64,000 bases of DNA from Bifidobacterium erythrocebi (GCF_012932675.1 NZ_JAAIIF010000018.1:149424-213423), one strand, 5' to 3'. Shown: positions 10,051-20,016, numbered from the stretch's first letter. Numbers and translations are program-made. Notes: generated from the sequence alone by a model not told the origin.

Positions 10051-10683
10051 ATGACTGAGCCGTATGACGAACGTGCAGCCCGCAAAGCGTATATTCGTCG
10101 CCGTCAGAAGACGGTGTTCACCGTTATAGCCGTGATCCTCGTGATCGCGCTGGTTGTTTCCTGCCTGATTTCCTTCAAGATCATCGATGTGGAGCCGCAT
10201 TCGAAAAGCGTCGTCCAGCCAAATTACGGCCAGGCAGTTCCCTGCGCCGCCAAGAACCAGGACGGCACCGCGATGAAGTGGGCGGATAACAACACCGTGC
10301 CCGTGCGCGTGCGCAACGGCACCGAGTTCGCCGGACTGGCCAAGGCCGTGGGCGAGGCGCTGCAGGATCGCCAGTTCAATGTGGTGACGATCGACAACTA
10401 CCCCACTTCCAACGTCACCCGCACCACGATCTATTTCGGTGTGAACGCCATCAATCCGGCCTATACGCTCAACGCGTATTTCAAGGATGCCGTCATGGTG
10501 ATGGACGACCGTCAGGATCGTCTGGTCGACGTGGTGATCGGCGCCACGTTCAACGACCTGAACAAGGAGAAGGAAGTCAAGAAGCAGGGCGATACCATCA
10601 AGGACTTCAAGGGCTGCAAGACGGTCGACGAGCTGAAGAAGGCCGGCCTGCCGAAGGCGTCCGAGCATACCGCCGTCAACTGA
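10051..10683 (+). CDS. LytR C-terminal (LytR_C) domain membrane protein
   Basis: 210 residues. A basic N-terminus and one transmembrane segment (about 24-46) are followed by an extracytoplasmic LytR_C domain (about 85-170: VPVRVRNGTEFAGLAKAVGEAL). There is no LytR-CpsA-Psr catalytic domain, so this is a stand-alone LytR_C protein, as is common in actinobacteria; its biochemical role is unknown. ATG 10051 is preceded by GAAGGGAAAAACGCA. The frame is open further upstream inside ispE, but that would remove the membrane-anchored N-terminus. It ends before terminator 10734-10768. Confidence 0.85.
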   Translation: MTEPYDERAARKAYIRRRQKTVFTVIAVILVIALVVSCLISFKIIDVEPHSKSVVQPNYGQAVPCAAKNQDGTAMKWADNNTVPVRVRNGTEFAGLAKAVGEALQDRQFNVVTIDNYPTSNVTRTTIYFGVNAINPAYTLNAYFKDAVMVMDDRQDRLVDVVIGATFNDLNKEKEVKKQGDTIKDFKGCKTVDELKKAGLPKASEHTAVN

Positions 10684-10733
10684 TCGGAATCGCTTGGCCG
10701 GCTGAACCTGCGATTCAGTCCGCAAGCGACAGG

Positions 10734-10768
10734 AAGGGCCGCTCCCGTACCATTCGGGAGCGGCCCTT
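10734..10768. terminator. Bidirectional hairpin between convergent genes
   Basis: Perfect 14-bp stem AAGGGCCGCTCCCG / CGGGAGCGGCCCTT with a 7-nt loop, between the LytR_C gene (plus) and cca (minus). The T-run is weak on both sides. Confidence 0.7.
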
Positions 10769-10805
10769 CGTCGTTCATAGGCCGTCCAGGCCATTCAGAC
10801 CGGGC

Positions 10806-12245
10806 TCAGTCGACCTTCTGACTCTGCTCACCCTGCTGCTCGGCGTACCAGCGCCGCAGCTCGGCCACGGCCACATCATGCTCCACCGGCCCGTTATCGA
10901 GACGGTAATCCAGCATGTGCTTGTACGCCTTGCCGATCACCGGGCCGGGTTCGAGGCCCAGCAGATCCATGATCTCGTTGCCGTTGAGGTCGGGGCGGAT
11001 CGCGTCGAAGTCCTCCTTCTTCTTCAGCTCGCGCACGCGCTCCTCCATCTCGTCCATGGCGCTGGCGAACACCATGGCCTTGCGGCGGTTCTGCGTGGTG
11101 GCGTCGGCGCGGGTAAGGCGGTTCAGGCGCTCATACAGGTGGCCCGCGTCCTTCACGTAGCGGCGGACCGCGGAGTCCGTCCACGGTTCGTCCACGTAGC
11201 CGTGGAACCGCAGGTGCAGGTTCACAAGTTCGCTGACGTCCTCGACCATATGGTGGTCGAAATGCAGCGCGCGCAGACGCTTGCGGGTCAGCTTCGCGCC
11301 GACCACATCATGGTGATGGAAGCTCACCTTGCCGCCCGCTTCGAAGCGGCGGGTCTTCGGCTTGCCGATGTCGTGCATCAGCGCGGCGAGACGAAGCGTC
11401 AGGTCGGGGCGCGGCACCGGGCCGTCATCGTCGGTTTCCAGCGCCACTGCACGGTCGACCACGATCATGGTGTGCTCGAACACGTCCTTATGGCGGTGAT
11501 GCTCATCGATCTGCAGTTCAAGCGCGGGGATCTCCGGGAACACGATGTCCGCAAGCCCGGATTCGACCAGGGCCTCGATGCCGGCGCGCGGCCTGTCGGA
11601 CAGCAGCATCTTGACCAGTTCGTCGCGCACGCGTTCGGCGGAGACGATGCGTATGCGATCGGTCATGTCGTACATCGCCTCGGCGGTTTCCGGTTCGATG
11701 CTGAAGCCCAGCTGCGCCACGAAACGCACCGCGCGCATCATGCGCAGCGGGTCGTCGTCGAACGACTGCCTCGGGTCGACCGGCGTGCGCAGGATGCCCT
11801 TGGCCAGGTCGCTGGCACCGCCGAACGGGTCGACGAATTCCAGTTCCGGCACGCGCAACGCCATGGCGTTCACCGTGAAGTCGCGGCGGGACAGGTCGCC
11901 TTCAAGCGTATCGCCGTATGCCACTTCGGGCTTGCGTGAATCGGGGTTGTACGCGTCGGTGCGGTACGTGGTCACCTCGACCTGCACTTCGGTGCCGTCG
12001 GGGCGGCGGCGCATGGCCCCCAGCGTGCCGAACTTGCGGCCCATATCCCAGAACCCGTCATGCCCGAACCGGCGCAGGATCGGCTCGAACTGCTCGGGGC
12101 GCGCCGACGTGCAGAAATCAAGGTCGTGGCTGCGCCGATGCAGCAGCAGATCGCGTACCGGCCCGCCGACCAGAGCCAGTTCATAGCCTTCGGCGGCGAA
12201 CATTTCTCCCAGTTCCATGGCCTCCGGCCATACTTCGAAATTCAC
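10806..12245 (-). CDS. cca: CCA tRNA nucleotidyltransferase (with HD domain)
   Basis: 479 residues. It adds or repairs the 3'-CCA end of tRNA, which is needed here because tRNA-Thr in this window lacks an encoded CCA. N-terminal polymerase-beta-type head: LALVGGPVRDLLLHRR, then the metal-binding pair HDLDF. Further on RRDFTVNAMAL and DDPLRMMRAVRF are class II signatures. An HD-domain motif (MHDIGKP, near residue 290) lies in the C-terminal half. Start is GTG 12245; the nearby upstream ATGs are out of frame. Actinobacterial genomes usually have this gene beside NUDIX-murJ, as here. Confidence 0.94.
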   Translation of the reverse strand: MNFEVWPEAMELGEMFAAEGYELALVGGPVRDLLLHRRSHDLDFCTSARPEQFEPILRRFGHDGFWDMGRKFGTLGAMRRRPDGTEVQVEVTTYRTDAYNPDSRKPEVAYGDTLEGDLSRRDFTVNAMALRVPELEFVDPFGGASDLAKGILRTPVDPRQSFDDDPLRMMRAVRFVAQLGFSIEPETAEAMYDMTDRIRIVSAERVRDELVKMLLSDRPRAGIEALVESGLADIVFPEIPALELQIDEHHRHKDVFEHTMIVVDRAVALETDDDGPVPRPDLTLRLAALMHDIGKPKTRRFEAGGKVSFHHHDVVGAKLTRKRLRALHFDHHMVEDVSELVNLHLRFHGYVDEPWTDSAVRRYVKDAGHLYERLNRLTRADATTQNRRKAMVFASAMDEMEERVRELKKKEDFDAIRPDLNGNEIMDLLGLEPGPVIGKAYKHMLDYRLDNGPVEHDVAVAELRRWYAEQQGEQSQKVD

Positions 12246-12332
12246 GCGGAACCTTTCCCATCATGTCTTTTTTACTGCCAACAAGCATAACCGTTACCCT
12301 ATATCCACACGGGTTTGAGTAAGGTAGGAAGC

Positions 12333-13037
12333 ATGATTACTCCCGCGGACCTGGCCCGCATGCTTCAGCATGCCGACGATGACGCGGATAACCATACCCA
12401 AAACCACCCCGGCGAGGAGCGCCCGCTGTGGACGTCGCAGTCCGCTCCCGCCAACGGTCGCAGCGATGATTTCGCGTTCGCCGCCATCGCCACGGTGGCT
12501 TCCACGCACGTAAGCAGCGGCCCCACGCCGGCCATGATGCCGCAGAAGCGCACCACGGACGGTCCGACGACGTTCGCCTCGCTCGACGCACAGGAGCTGC
12601 CGGTCGTACGCGAGTATTCGGCGGGCGGCCTGGTGTTCGACGACAAGGGCCGTGTGGCGATCATCGCACGTCATTCGCGCAGCGGACACCTGGAATGGTG
12701 CCTGCCGAAGGGGCATATCGAAAAGGGCGAGACGCCTCAGCAGACGGCCGTGCGCGAAGTGCACGAGGAGACCGGCATTCTGGGCGAGATCATCGATTCC
12801 ATCGCGACCATCGACTACTGGTTCACCGGCACCTCGCAGCGCGTGCACAAGCTGGTGCATCACTTCGCGCTGCGTCAGATCGGCGGCAGCCTTACGGTGG
12901 AAGGCGATCCCGACCATGAGGCGGAAGATGCCATCTGGGTGGATTTCAAGGATCTGGACGACGTGCTCAGTTATCCTAATGAACGGAAAATCGTGTGGCT
13001 TTATGCCAAAAAAATGAACAGGCAGGCGGAAGCGTGA
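12333..13037 (+). CDS. NUDIX hydrolase
   Basis: 234 residues. A disordered N-terminus (1-85) is followed by a NUDIX domain with a complete box (GHIEKGE...REVHEETGI, about residues 127-149), which fits GX5EX7REUXEEXGU. It hydrolyses a nucleoside diphosphate linked to another group; the substrate cannot be told. ATG 12333 has GGTAGGA upstream; an in-frame TTG at 12315 is less likely. It heads the operon NUDIX-DUF6049-murJ with a 4-bp overlap (GTGA) to the next gene. Confidence 0.93.
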   Translation: MITPADLARMLQHADDDADNHTQNHPGEERPLWTSQSAPANGRSDDFAFAAIATVASTHVSSGPTPAMMPQKRTTDGPTTFASLDAQELPVVREYSAGGLVFDDKGRVAIIARHSRSGHLEWCLPKGHIEKGETPQQTAVREVHEETGILGEIIDSIATIDYWFTGTSQRVHKLVHHFALRQIGGSLTVEGDPDHEAEDAIWVDFKDLDDVLSYPNERKIVWLYAKKMNRQAEA

Positions 13038-15229
13038 GCCAAAACGCCCCCCATATGCTGCGCCGCAGCATCATCGGTATACTCAGCGCGGTGCTGTCCA
13101 TCACCTGTGGGCTGGCTTGCATGCCGGCGCAGGCCATGGCGGCACAGGCGCAGACCACAACGCAATCAAGCACGCAGCACAAGCAGGTGCTGTCGCTGGA
13201 CGAGGCGACCTCGGTCGTCACGGATACGTCCGGCTACCATTTCAAGGTCACGATCACCAATACCGACGACCAGCAGTGGCAGGCAGGGCAGCTGTCGCTG
13301 AACATCAATTCCGAGTACACGTTCACCTCGCGCACCGATATGCAGGAGTGGGCGCAGGCACAGAACATGATCCCCGCGCCGAACCAGCTCGGTTCCGTTG
13401 CGGTGCCGGCCCTGGCCCCCGGCCAGAGCACGACGGCGACCATCGACGCCAAGGCCGATAACGAAGCGCTGAAAAGCATCGTGACATGGGGTCCCAAGCC
13501 GCTGCTGGCAATCTACACGCATGATGGCCAGGATGAGGCGCTGCGCAGCTTCCTGACGCGTTCCTCGGCCGGCCTGGCCGCGGCGCAGACGCCGGCCATG
13601 CAGATCACGATGGTGGCGCCGTTGTCGAGCGGCCACTGGCAGATATCGGACGATACGCTGGCCTCGATGGTGAGGGATCCGGTCGAATCGGATTCCGGGA
13701 ACGGCAAGACGGCGAACGGAACCGCGAGCGCCAACGGAACGAATGCCGACGGTACGAACGGATCGTCGGCCGTGGCGCTTGAAGACAATCACGCGCGGTT
13801 CGACCGTACGCTGAACAACGTGCTGTCCAGGCATGCCATGCTGCAGGTCGTCGCCGACCCCACGTATCTCGACGCATTGAGCCTGCCGCCGAAGGTGTCC
13901 GCGCTGATGCAGCCCGCGGCGTTCGATATCACCGCGTATGCGGCGGAAAGCAACGCGCAGCGCTATACCGGGGCCGGCGTGGAGAGCAGCATGTGGAGCA
14001 CTGCGGCCGCCGTGTCGCAGTACCGAAGCGCGATCGGCAGCAATACCGCCGACATCGCCACTGTGGCGTGGCAGGGCAAGGGGCATTGGACGTTGCAGGC
14101 GCTCACCGAGGCACGCCGTCACGGGTATGACACGGTGATCTCCACCGCCGATTTCGAGGCTTCCAGCAGCGATACCGTGCGTACCGGCACCAATGTGGTC
14201 TCCACGGATGCCGGAGATGTCACCGTGCTGGTCGAGCAGCGCGAGTTGAGCAAGCTTGCGCAGGGCACCGCCACCAGTCGTAAGGCGCGTGCGGAGCGCA
14301 GCGAGGCGGGACGTTTGGCGCGGTTCGTCGCGCAAAGCGCGTTCTACCAGATGGAGCAGCCGTATACGCAGCGCAATCTGCTGGTCAATTTCGGTTTCGG
14401 TGCCAGTTCCTCGACCTTGGATTCCTTCATGAGCGCGGTCGAATCGTCCCCCTGGCTGCAGGCCACCGATCTGGCGACGCTCTGCCAGGCCAGCCCGCAA
14501 GCGTCCGACGAGATCACGCAGAGCGATATTCCGAGCGAAAGCGGCATCGACAAGGATGACGCCGCAGTGACGGATTCCGCCATCGCGGCGCTTACGGCAA
14601 GCCGCAACAGCATCGTCCAGTTCCGCAATAACATCATGAAGCCCGCCACGTCCCGCGACCAGCGCGATGACGGCGCGGCAGACGGTCAGGAGGCGTGGAT
14701 CAACCGCATGCTCACCGCCCAAAGCGCCATGGCGTTGCGGGCCTTCACCGCCGACGATTCCAATGCGGCATTGCCCAATGCCATGGTCTCCGGCGCGCAG
14801 CGGCTTTCCGGCGCCCTGCTCAACAGCATCGCGCTCACCCCGTCCGAGGCCATCACCATGGTTTCTGAAACGGCGACCATGCCGGTGACGGTCAGCAACG
14901 GCACGCCTTTCCCGGCCGAGGTCACCATCTCTTCGATCACCGATTCGTCGGAGATCGCTACCTCCCGACGAACCACCATCACCGTGCCGGCCCATGGCGA
15001 GGCCCAGGCGACGTTCCGCCTGAGGGCCGCCACATCGGGCTCGGCGATGACATCCATCACGTTGGAGGACCGCGCGGGGGTTCAGTTCGGGCAAGCGCAG
15101 CAGACCGCCATTTCCTGCATATTGAAGATCAGCGATATGACCGGTTTCATCATCATCGCCGCGGCAGTGGTCCTTGGATTGCTTGGACTCTGGCGCCAAT
15201 TCCATCGAAAAAAGGACCCTGACGAATGA
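13034..15229 (+). CDS. DUF6049-family exported membrane protein
   Basis: 731 residues. An N-terminal signal sequence (about 10-38, ending near AQAMAA) leads to a large extracytoplasmic region, and a single C-terminal transmembrane segment with a short basic tail (GFIIIAAAVVLGLLGLW...RKKDPDE) closes it. Members of this family lie between NUDIX and murJ in actinobacteria; the function is unknown, and context suggests cell-wall synthesis. Start GTG 13034 overlaps the NUDIX stop by 4 bp and has AGGCGGA upstream; an earlier in-frame start (12995) would lie well inside the NUDIX gene. It overlaps murJ by 4 bp. Confidence 0.8.
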   Translation: MSQNAPHMLRRSIIGILSAVLSITCGLACMPAQAMAAQAQTTTQSSTQHKQVLSLDEATSVVTDTSGYHFKVTITNTDDQQWQAGQLSLNINSEYTFTSRTDMQEWAQAQNMIPAPNQLGSVAVPALAPGQSTTATIDAKADNEALKSIVTWGPKPLLAIYTHDGQDEALRSFLTRSSAGLAAAQTPAMQITMVAPLSSGHWQISDDTLASMVRDPVESDSGNGKTANGTASANGTNADGTNGSSAVALEDNHARFDRTLNNVLSRHAMLQVVADPTYLDALSLPPKVSALMQPAAFDITAYAAESNAQRYTGAGVESSMWSTAAAVSQYRSAIGSNTADIATVAWQGKGHWTLQALTEARRHGYDTVISTADFEASSSDTVRTGTNVVSTDAGDVTVLVEQRELSKLAQGTATSRKARAERSEAGRLARFVAQSAFYQMEQPYTQRNLLVNFGFGASSSTLDSFMSAVESSPWLQATDLATLCQASPQASDEITQSDIPSESGIDKDDAAVTDSAIAALTASRNSIVQFRNNIMKPATSRDQRDDGAADGQEAWINRMLTAQSAMALRAFTADDSNAALPNAMVSGAQRLSGALLNSIALTPSEAITMVSETATMPVTVSNGTPFPAEVTISSITDSSEIATSRRTTITVPAHGEAQATFRLRAATSGSAMTSITLEDRAGVQFGQAQQTAISCILKISDMTGFIIIAAAVVLGLLGLWRQFHRKKDPDE

Positions 15230-18200
15230 GTTCCAGTGTCGGCCGTAATTCCCTGATCATGGCGTCCGGAACGCTGGCCTCGCGCATCACCGGCCAGATC
15301 CGCACCATCCTGCTCGCCGCCTGCCTCGGCACCACCGGCATCGCGGCGAATGCATACCAGACCGGCGCCATGATTCCCCAGGTGCTGTTCACCGTCATTT
15401 CCGGCGGCATCTTCAACGCCGTGCTGGTTCCGCAGATCGTGCGCACGCTGAAGATGGCCGACGCGCATGAGCGACTGAACAAGCTCATCACCGTGGCCAT
15501 CACGCTGCTGCTGGCCATGACGCTGCTGATGATGGCGGCCACACCGCTGCTCACCATGCTGTACCTGAATTCCAGCTGGGGGCCCGCGCAGCGCGCATTG
15601 GTGAATTCCTTCACCCTGTGGTGCATGCCGCAGATCTTCTTCTACGGCCTGTACACCCTTCTCGGGCAGCTGCTCGCCGCAAAGGACGATTTCGCCACGT
15701 ACGCGTGGAGTTCGGTCGGCGCCAATATCATCAGCTGCGCCGGTTTCGTCGTGTTCCTCTGCCTGTTCGGCCGCGCGAGCCATGAACCCATGTCGTTCTG
15801 GACCACGGAGAAGGTCATGCTGTCCGCAGGCACATGGACGCTCGGCGTGGCGTTCCAAGCGCTGGTGCTGTTCATTCCGTTGATCCGTCTGGGGTTCAGA
15901 TACAAGCCGAAATGGGGCATCCGCGGCATCGGCCTGCGTTCCATGGGCCCGGTGGCGGCATGGAGCCTTGGCGTCATGGGCGTTCAGGAAGTGGCCAATA
16001 TCGTCAACGCCCGCATCACCAACGGCGCCCCGTTCGCCGGTCACGACCTGTACGGCATCGCGGGCAACGGCTCGTACCAAAACGCCTTCACGCTGTATAT
16101 CCTTCCGTACTCGCTGATCGCGGTGTCGATCGGAACGGCGATCTTCCCGAAGATCTCGCGCGCCGTCGCGGATAACAATCTGGACGAGGCGCGTGGTGAT
16201 CTGAGCCAGGCGTTGCGTAACGTCGGCATCCTGATGATGTTCTTCACCGCGGCCTATCTGGTCATGCCGGTGCCGATCATCATCGCGCTGCTGCCGAGCG
16301 TGGGAATCCAGGAGGCGCAGTTGATCGCCGGCCCCATGATGGCGCTTGTGCTGGGCCTGCCGCTGACCAGCGCCTACCTGCTCATCCAGCGCACGTTCTT
16401 CGCGTTCGAGGACGGCAAGCACCCGTTCCTGTTCCAGTTGGCCATGAACATCATCCAGATCGCGTTTTCGCTCACCTGCATGTCGCTGCTGCCACCGAAG
16501 GACTGGACCATCTGCGTCGGCCTGTCCATCACCGTCGGCTACGCGTTGAGCTTCCCGATGCTGGTGGTCATGCTGCGCCGCAGGCTCGGCGGCAGCATCG
16601 ACGGCAGACGCATCGCCGTGACCTATGGCAAGGCGCTGGTCGCCATGATCGTGACCATTGCGATCGGCAAGCTGTTCACCGATCCGTTGTTCGCCCTGCT
16701 GCGTGCGGATATGCAAGGCAACCGCATCATGGGACTGAACTGGTTCCAGGCGATCGCATTCTGCGCGATTCTGGCGGTGATCATGGTGGTCGTATACGCC
16801 GGCATGCTCATCATCCTGCGCTGCCGGGAATTCACGAGCATCCTCGCCTCCGTGGCACGTCGCTTCCACCTGCTGCCGGCCGATGCGGAATCCGATTCTG
16901 CAAACGCGGCGGCCGAAGTGATCGACGCGCCCTCCGAAATCACCGGCACCGTTCCCGTACCGGATATTCCCTCGTTCGACGCTGCGGCCCAGGAACCGCA
17001 AGCGACAGCCGCCGAGCCCGATTCCGAAGCATCGCAGGAAGCGGACATGCCAGCCGCCGACGCATCCCCCACCAAAACATCACAAACAACTGTTGAGCCA
17101 GCCGTGATTTCGACCAGTCCCACAGCTAAAATGACACCAGCGTCAACGCATTCGGCGTTGCATTCATCTGCGCAAATCGGAGTCGAGAACATGACCAAGC
17201 CTCAGCTGGGAGACACCCTGTTCAATCGCTATACACTGATTGCACTGTTGCGCGACGAACCTGGCATCCAAGCTTGGAAGGCCAACGACCGCGTGATGGC
17301 ACGCGATTGCCAGGTGTTCATCCTCACCGCCACGCAATATCTGGAGCATGTTGCCGCGGCGGCATCCACCTTGGGTCGTACCAAGGGATTCACCCACGTC
17401 GTACAGTTCCGTAAGGCCGGCAATGCGGCCGTGCTGATCACCGACATCGAATCCGGCCTGTCGCTTACCGACTATCTCCAAGGGCAGTCCGGCGGCATCC
17501 TGGGCTACGAGGCGATTCGTTCCATCATCGGCAGCGCTGCGGCCCTGGCCGGCAACCTGCACACGCCCCGCCTGTCGACCGCCACGCTCCGCATCTCCAC
17601 CAACGGTCTGGAAATCGCGGACACCGCCATCGCGTCCATGCTGGAGGAACCCACGCAGGCCGAGGACCGTGTACGGGGCGATCAGCTCGTCATCCGCCAG
17701 TTGGCGGCTCTGCTGTACTCCCTGCTTACCAAGACGCCGTCGTCGAAGGATATGACCTTCGATCTTCGCAAGCTGAACGATTCCGTTCCCAGCGAGTTCC
17801 GCATGATCATCATGCGCGGCCTGGGAATGGATGACGGCACGAACCATACGATTCCGATGGTCTCGCTCAGCGAGCTGACCGCGTTGCTGGGCGATTGGAT
17901 CCCGCTGGCCCAACTGCCGACGCAGGACATCGCCCTGCCGAGCGCCGCCGGCGAGGGCTCCATCGTCACCGCCGAGGTCGTTCCCATCGACAAGGAGACG
18001 CTTGCGGATCTTCCCTCCGCCATCATCACCACGGAGAAGCTGCGCGAACTGACCATCGAGCATACGCCCCAGCCGCGCACGGCAAGCTCCAAGCCCAGCA
18101 ACGAGTCCGAGCTGCGGCGCAAGGGCGAGGAGAGCCTTTCCAAGCTCGCCACGTCCACCGAAAACACGATCTCCGCCGTGTGGCACAAGGGCCAGGAAGG

Positions 18201-18873
18201 CGAGGAGGCGTTCAAGGAGCGTCTGAACCGCCCGTCCAAGCACACCAATGCCAAGGAATACAGCAATACCGACCTGTTCGAGGACTTCTCCTTCCAGGCC
18301 GATTCCGAGATCAGCTCCGGTGCCGGCAAGTTCGATATGACGACCCAGATCCCCGTCTTCGAGGATGCCGATTCCCCGACCCAGGCGATCCGTCTCAGCG
18401 ATATGCCGGCCAAGAGCAGCACCCCGGAAGCCCAGCCCCCGGTCGTGCCGCCGGCACCCTCGTATCCGGCCTCGTACCCAGCAACGCATCAGGCCGCCAG
18501 CACGTCCATGCAGCAGCCTCCGAGCTTCGCCCCGCAGGCCAAGCCCGCCACAACAGGCAGCGAGGACGACGATCTTGCGGACACCCGTCTGTTCGGCAAA
18601 TACACCACCGCAACCGTGGTGGTGGCCGTGGCGGCCGTGGTCGTGTTGCTGGCGCTTGGCATCGCGTTGGCCATTATGCATGCCAACAGCAATTCGAACG
18701 ATCCGACGTCCAAGCAGAACGAATGGTCTGATAGCAACATCGACAATGTGCCGTTCGGCGACGAAGGCAGCGATGAGGGCAATACGTCCTCGGGCAAGGC
18801 CGATGGTGCCAATAACGCCAGCGATGAAGGCGAGTACGACTATATCGAGGTAACGGATCTGTTCACCAAGTAG
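15226..18873 (+). CDS. murJ: MurJ lipid II flippase fused to a pseudokinase domain
   Basis: 1215 residues, about twice a normal MurJ. The N-terminal part (about 1-540) is a multi-pass MurJ/MviN flippase (RNSLIMASGTLASRITGQIR start) that moves lipid II across the membrane. After an acidic linker, residues about 660-900 resemble a protein kinase (GDTLFNRYTLIALL) but lack the HRD and DFG catalytic motifs, so it is a pseudokinase. A Thr-rich stretch (about 1035-1058: TTQIPVFED, SPTQAIRLSD) comes before a transmembrane helix (about 1127-1150) and an acidic external tail. This matches the mycobacterial MviN plan, where the pseudokinase is phosphorylated and recruits an FHA protein. Last gene of the operon. 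Confidence 0.93.
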   Translation: MSSSVGRNSLIMASGTLASRITGQIRTILLAACLGTTGIAANAYQTGAMIPQVLFTVISGGIFNAVLVPQIVRTLKMADAHERLNKLITVAITLLLAMTLLMMAATPLLTMLYLNSSWGPAQRALVNSFTLWCMPQIFFYGLYTLLGQLLAAKDDFATYAWSSVGANIISCAGFVVFLCLFGRASHEPMSFWTTEKVMLSAGTWTLGVAFQALVLFIPLIRLGFRYKPKWGIRGIGLRSMGPVAAWSLGVMGVQEVANIVNARITNGAPFAGHDLYGIAGNGSYQNAFTLYILPYSLIAVSIGTAIFPKISRAVADNNLDEARGDLSQALRNVGILMMFFTAAYLVMPVPIIIALLPSVGIQEAQLIAGPMMALVLGLPLTSAYLLIQRTFFAFEDGKHPFLFQLAMNIIQIAFSLTCMSLLPPKDWTICVGLSITVGYALSFPMLVVMLRRRLGGSIDGRRIAVTYGKALVAMIVTIAIGKLFTDPLFALLRADMQGNRIMGLNWFQAIAFCAILAVIMVVVYAGMLIILRCREFTSILASVARRFHLLPADAESDSANAAAEVIDAPSEITGTVPVPDIPSFDAAAQEPQATAAEPDSEASQEADMPAADASPTKTSQTTVEPAVISTSPTAKMTPASTHSALHSSAQIGVENMTKPQLGDTLFNRYTLIALLRDEPGIQAWKANDRVMARDCQVFILTATQYLEHVAAAASTLGRTKGFTHVVQFRKAGNAAVLITDIESGLSLTDYLQGQSGGILGYEAIRSIIGSAAALAGNLHTPRLSTATLRISTNGLEIADTAIASMLEEPTQAEDRVRGDQLVIRQLAALLYSLLTKTPSSKDMTFDLRKLNDSVPSEFRMIIMRGLGMDDGTNHTIPMVSLSELTALLGDWIPLAQLPTQDIALPSAAGEGSIVTAEVVPIDKETLADLPSAIITTEKLRELTIEHTPQPRTASSKPSNESELRRKGEESLSKLATSTENTISAVWHKGQEGEEAFKERLNRPSKHTNAKEYSNTDLFEDFSFQADSEISSGAGKFDMTTQIPVFEDADSPTQAIRLSDMPAKSSTPEAQPPVVPPAPSYPASYPATHQAASTSMQQPPSFAPQAKPATTGSEDDDLADTRLFGKYTTATVVVAVAAVVVLLALGIALAIMHANSNSNDPTSKQNEWSDSNIDNVPFGDEGSDEGNTSSGKADGANNASDEGEYDYIEVTDLFTK

Positions 18874-18915
18874 CTTCGATTATGGGCCTGTGACCTATAG
18901 GTGTCCTGTATGAAT

Positions 18916-18952
18916 GGGGTCTGGAGCGATTGACGTTCCCGACCCCTTTTTT
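18916..18952 (+). terminator. Intrinsic terminator of the murJ operon
   Basis: GGGGTC...GACCCC stem with an inner GG/CC pairing, followed by TTTTTT. Confidence 0.8.
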
Positions 18953-19003
18953 GTATTGGCGGCTGTTGCATTGGCGGCTGGAGGTTCGACTGTTGGTGAT
19001 GAC

Positions 19004-19063
19004 CGGCAACTAACGGCAACTAACGGCAATCAACGGCAATCAACGGCGATTGACGGCGAAAGT
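19004..19063. repeat. 10-bp tandem repeat (CGGCAACTAA type)
   Basis: Six units of 10 bp: CGGCAACTAA twice, CGGCAATCAA twice, CGGCGATTGA, then a decayed CGGCGAAAGT. The period equals one helical turn. Confidence 0.75.
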
Positions 19064-19072
19064 GCGGCCTGT

Positions 19073-19181
19073 CCCTATGCTTCCGGCATGTGCGCTACCG
19101 GCGTTTTACCCTAGAGATCGCGAATATGGGTTTCGCCCTATGCATGCCCGGAATATAGCCGCTCTCCCTATGGATGCACGG
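19073..19181. repeat. Three CCCTATGnnTnC boxes
   Basis: CCCTATGCTTCCGG (19073), CCCTATGCATGCCCGG (19136-19151) and CCCTATGGATGCACGG (19166-19181). The last two match at 14 of 16 positions. They may be binding sites; no protein is identified. Confidence 0.5.
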
Positions 19182-19729
19182 ACTTCTTCGCCCCGCAGAA
19201 GGCTGAATCATAGCCATATAAGGGGTGACGTAAGGGCATATAGGGCCATACCTATGCCTCTGGTAAATCACAACCAGTTGTTTGCGTCTTGTTCCACTGT
19301 TTTCCCTTCGTTTTTCCCCTTCATTCCCTCTCTTTCCTTCCCTTGTACCCCTCTTTTTTCACTCCCCCCCCTATTACACCGATTACACTGCCGATTTTCG
19401 CGATTCCGACGGCCATATATCGACGTTTCCTCGCGTTTTTGCCTTTATCAGCGTCGATACGGCTCTCAATGAGCTTCAATGAGCGCAGAAGGAAGACCAT
19501 AGGCCAGGAACAAGCCTTGATGAACGAGCCCGATGCGGCGATATAGGGCTACACGCAGCCACAAGCGCCAGGAATGACGGCTTTGACGGCGCAATGACGG
19601 TACAGCCAAGCATGTTCGGGCGTATCGATGCCTATGTGCCTTGAAAAAGCACTGGGAAAGCCATGAATATTCAGGGGGTTGTGTCGCATTGAGGGCATCT
19701 ACCAGAGCTCGGTGGATGGTGAGGAGTGA

Positions 19730-20016
19730 GTTATCCACAATGCATCTCGTCTTCGTGATGACCTTATATTAAGTCCTACTGAAACGCTTAAGTAGTTGGA
19801 AAATAAGGGTTTTGCAATGCTATTTTTGATGTACTTTTTTAAAAGTAACTCACACAACCAGCACTTTTGAGGGTATTTCGCCATGCATGCACCGCATGCC
19901 GGCACAGTTATCCACAATACCGCTTCCCTTGCAATACTTGGGTTATCCACTGATTGTGGATAACTTATCCACCGATTTTTGGCACGCTGTGCACAACCTG
20001 TTTTAAGTTATCCACA
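19730..20016. promoter_or_regulatory. DnaA-box cluster A (upstream of recQ)
   Basis: TTATCCACA at 19730, 19908 and 20008; reverse TGTGGATAA at 19955; near-boxes TTATCCACT at 19943 and TTATCCACC at 19965. The stretch 19760-19860 between them is strongly AT-rich and holds the palindrome TACTTTT-TT-AAAAGTA (19832-19847), a possible unwinding element. Confidence 0.8.

Noticed and set aside
19466..19950. Two short minus-strand ORFs (90 and 83 aa) in the murJ-recQ gap
   Set aside because: No family, no clear RBS, and they run through DnaA boxes and AT-rich non-coding sequence.
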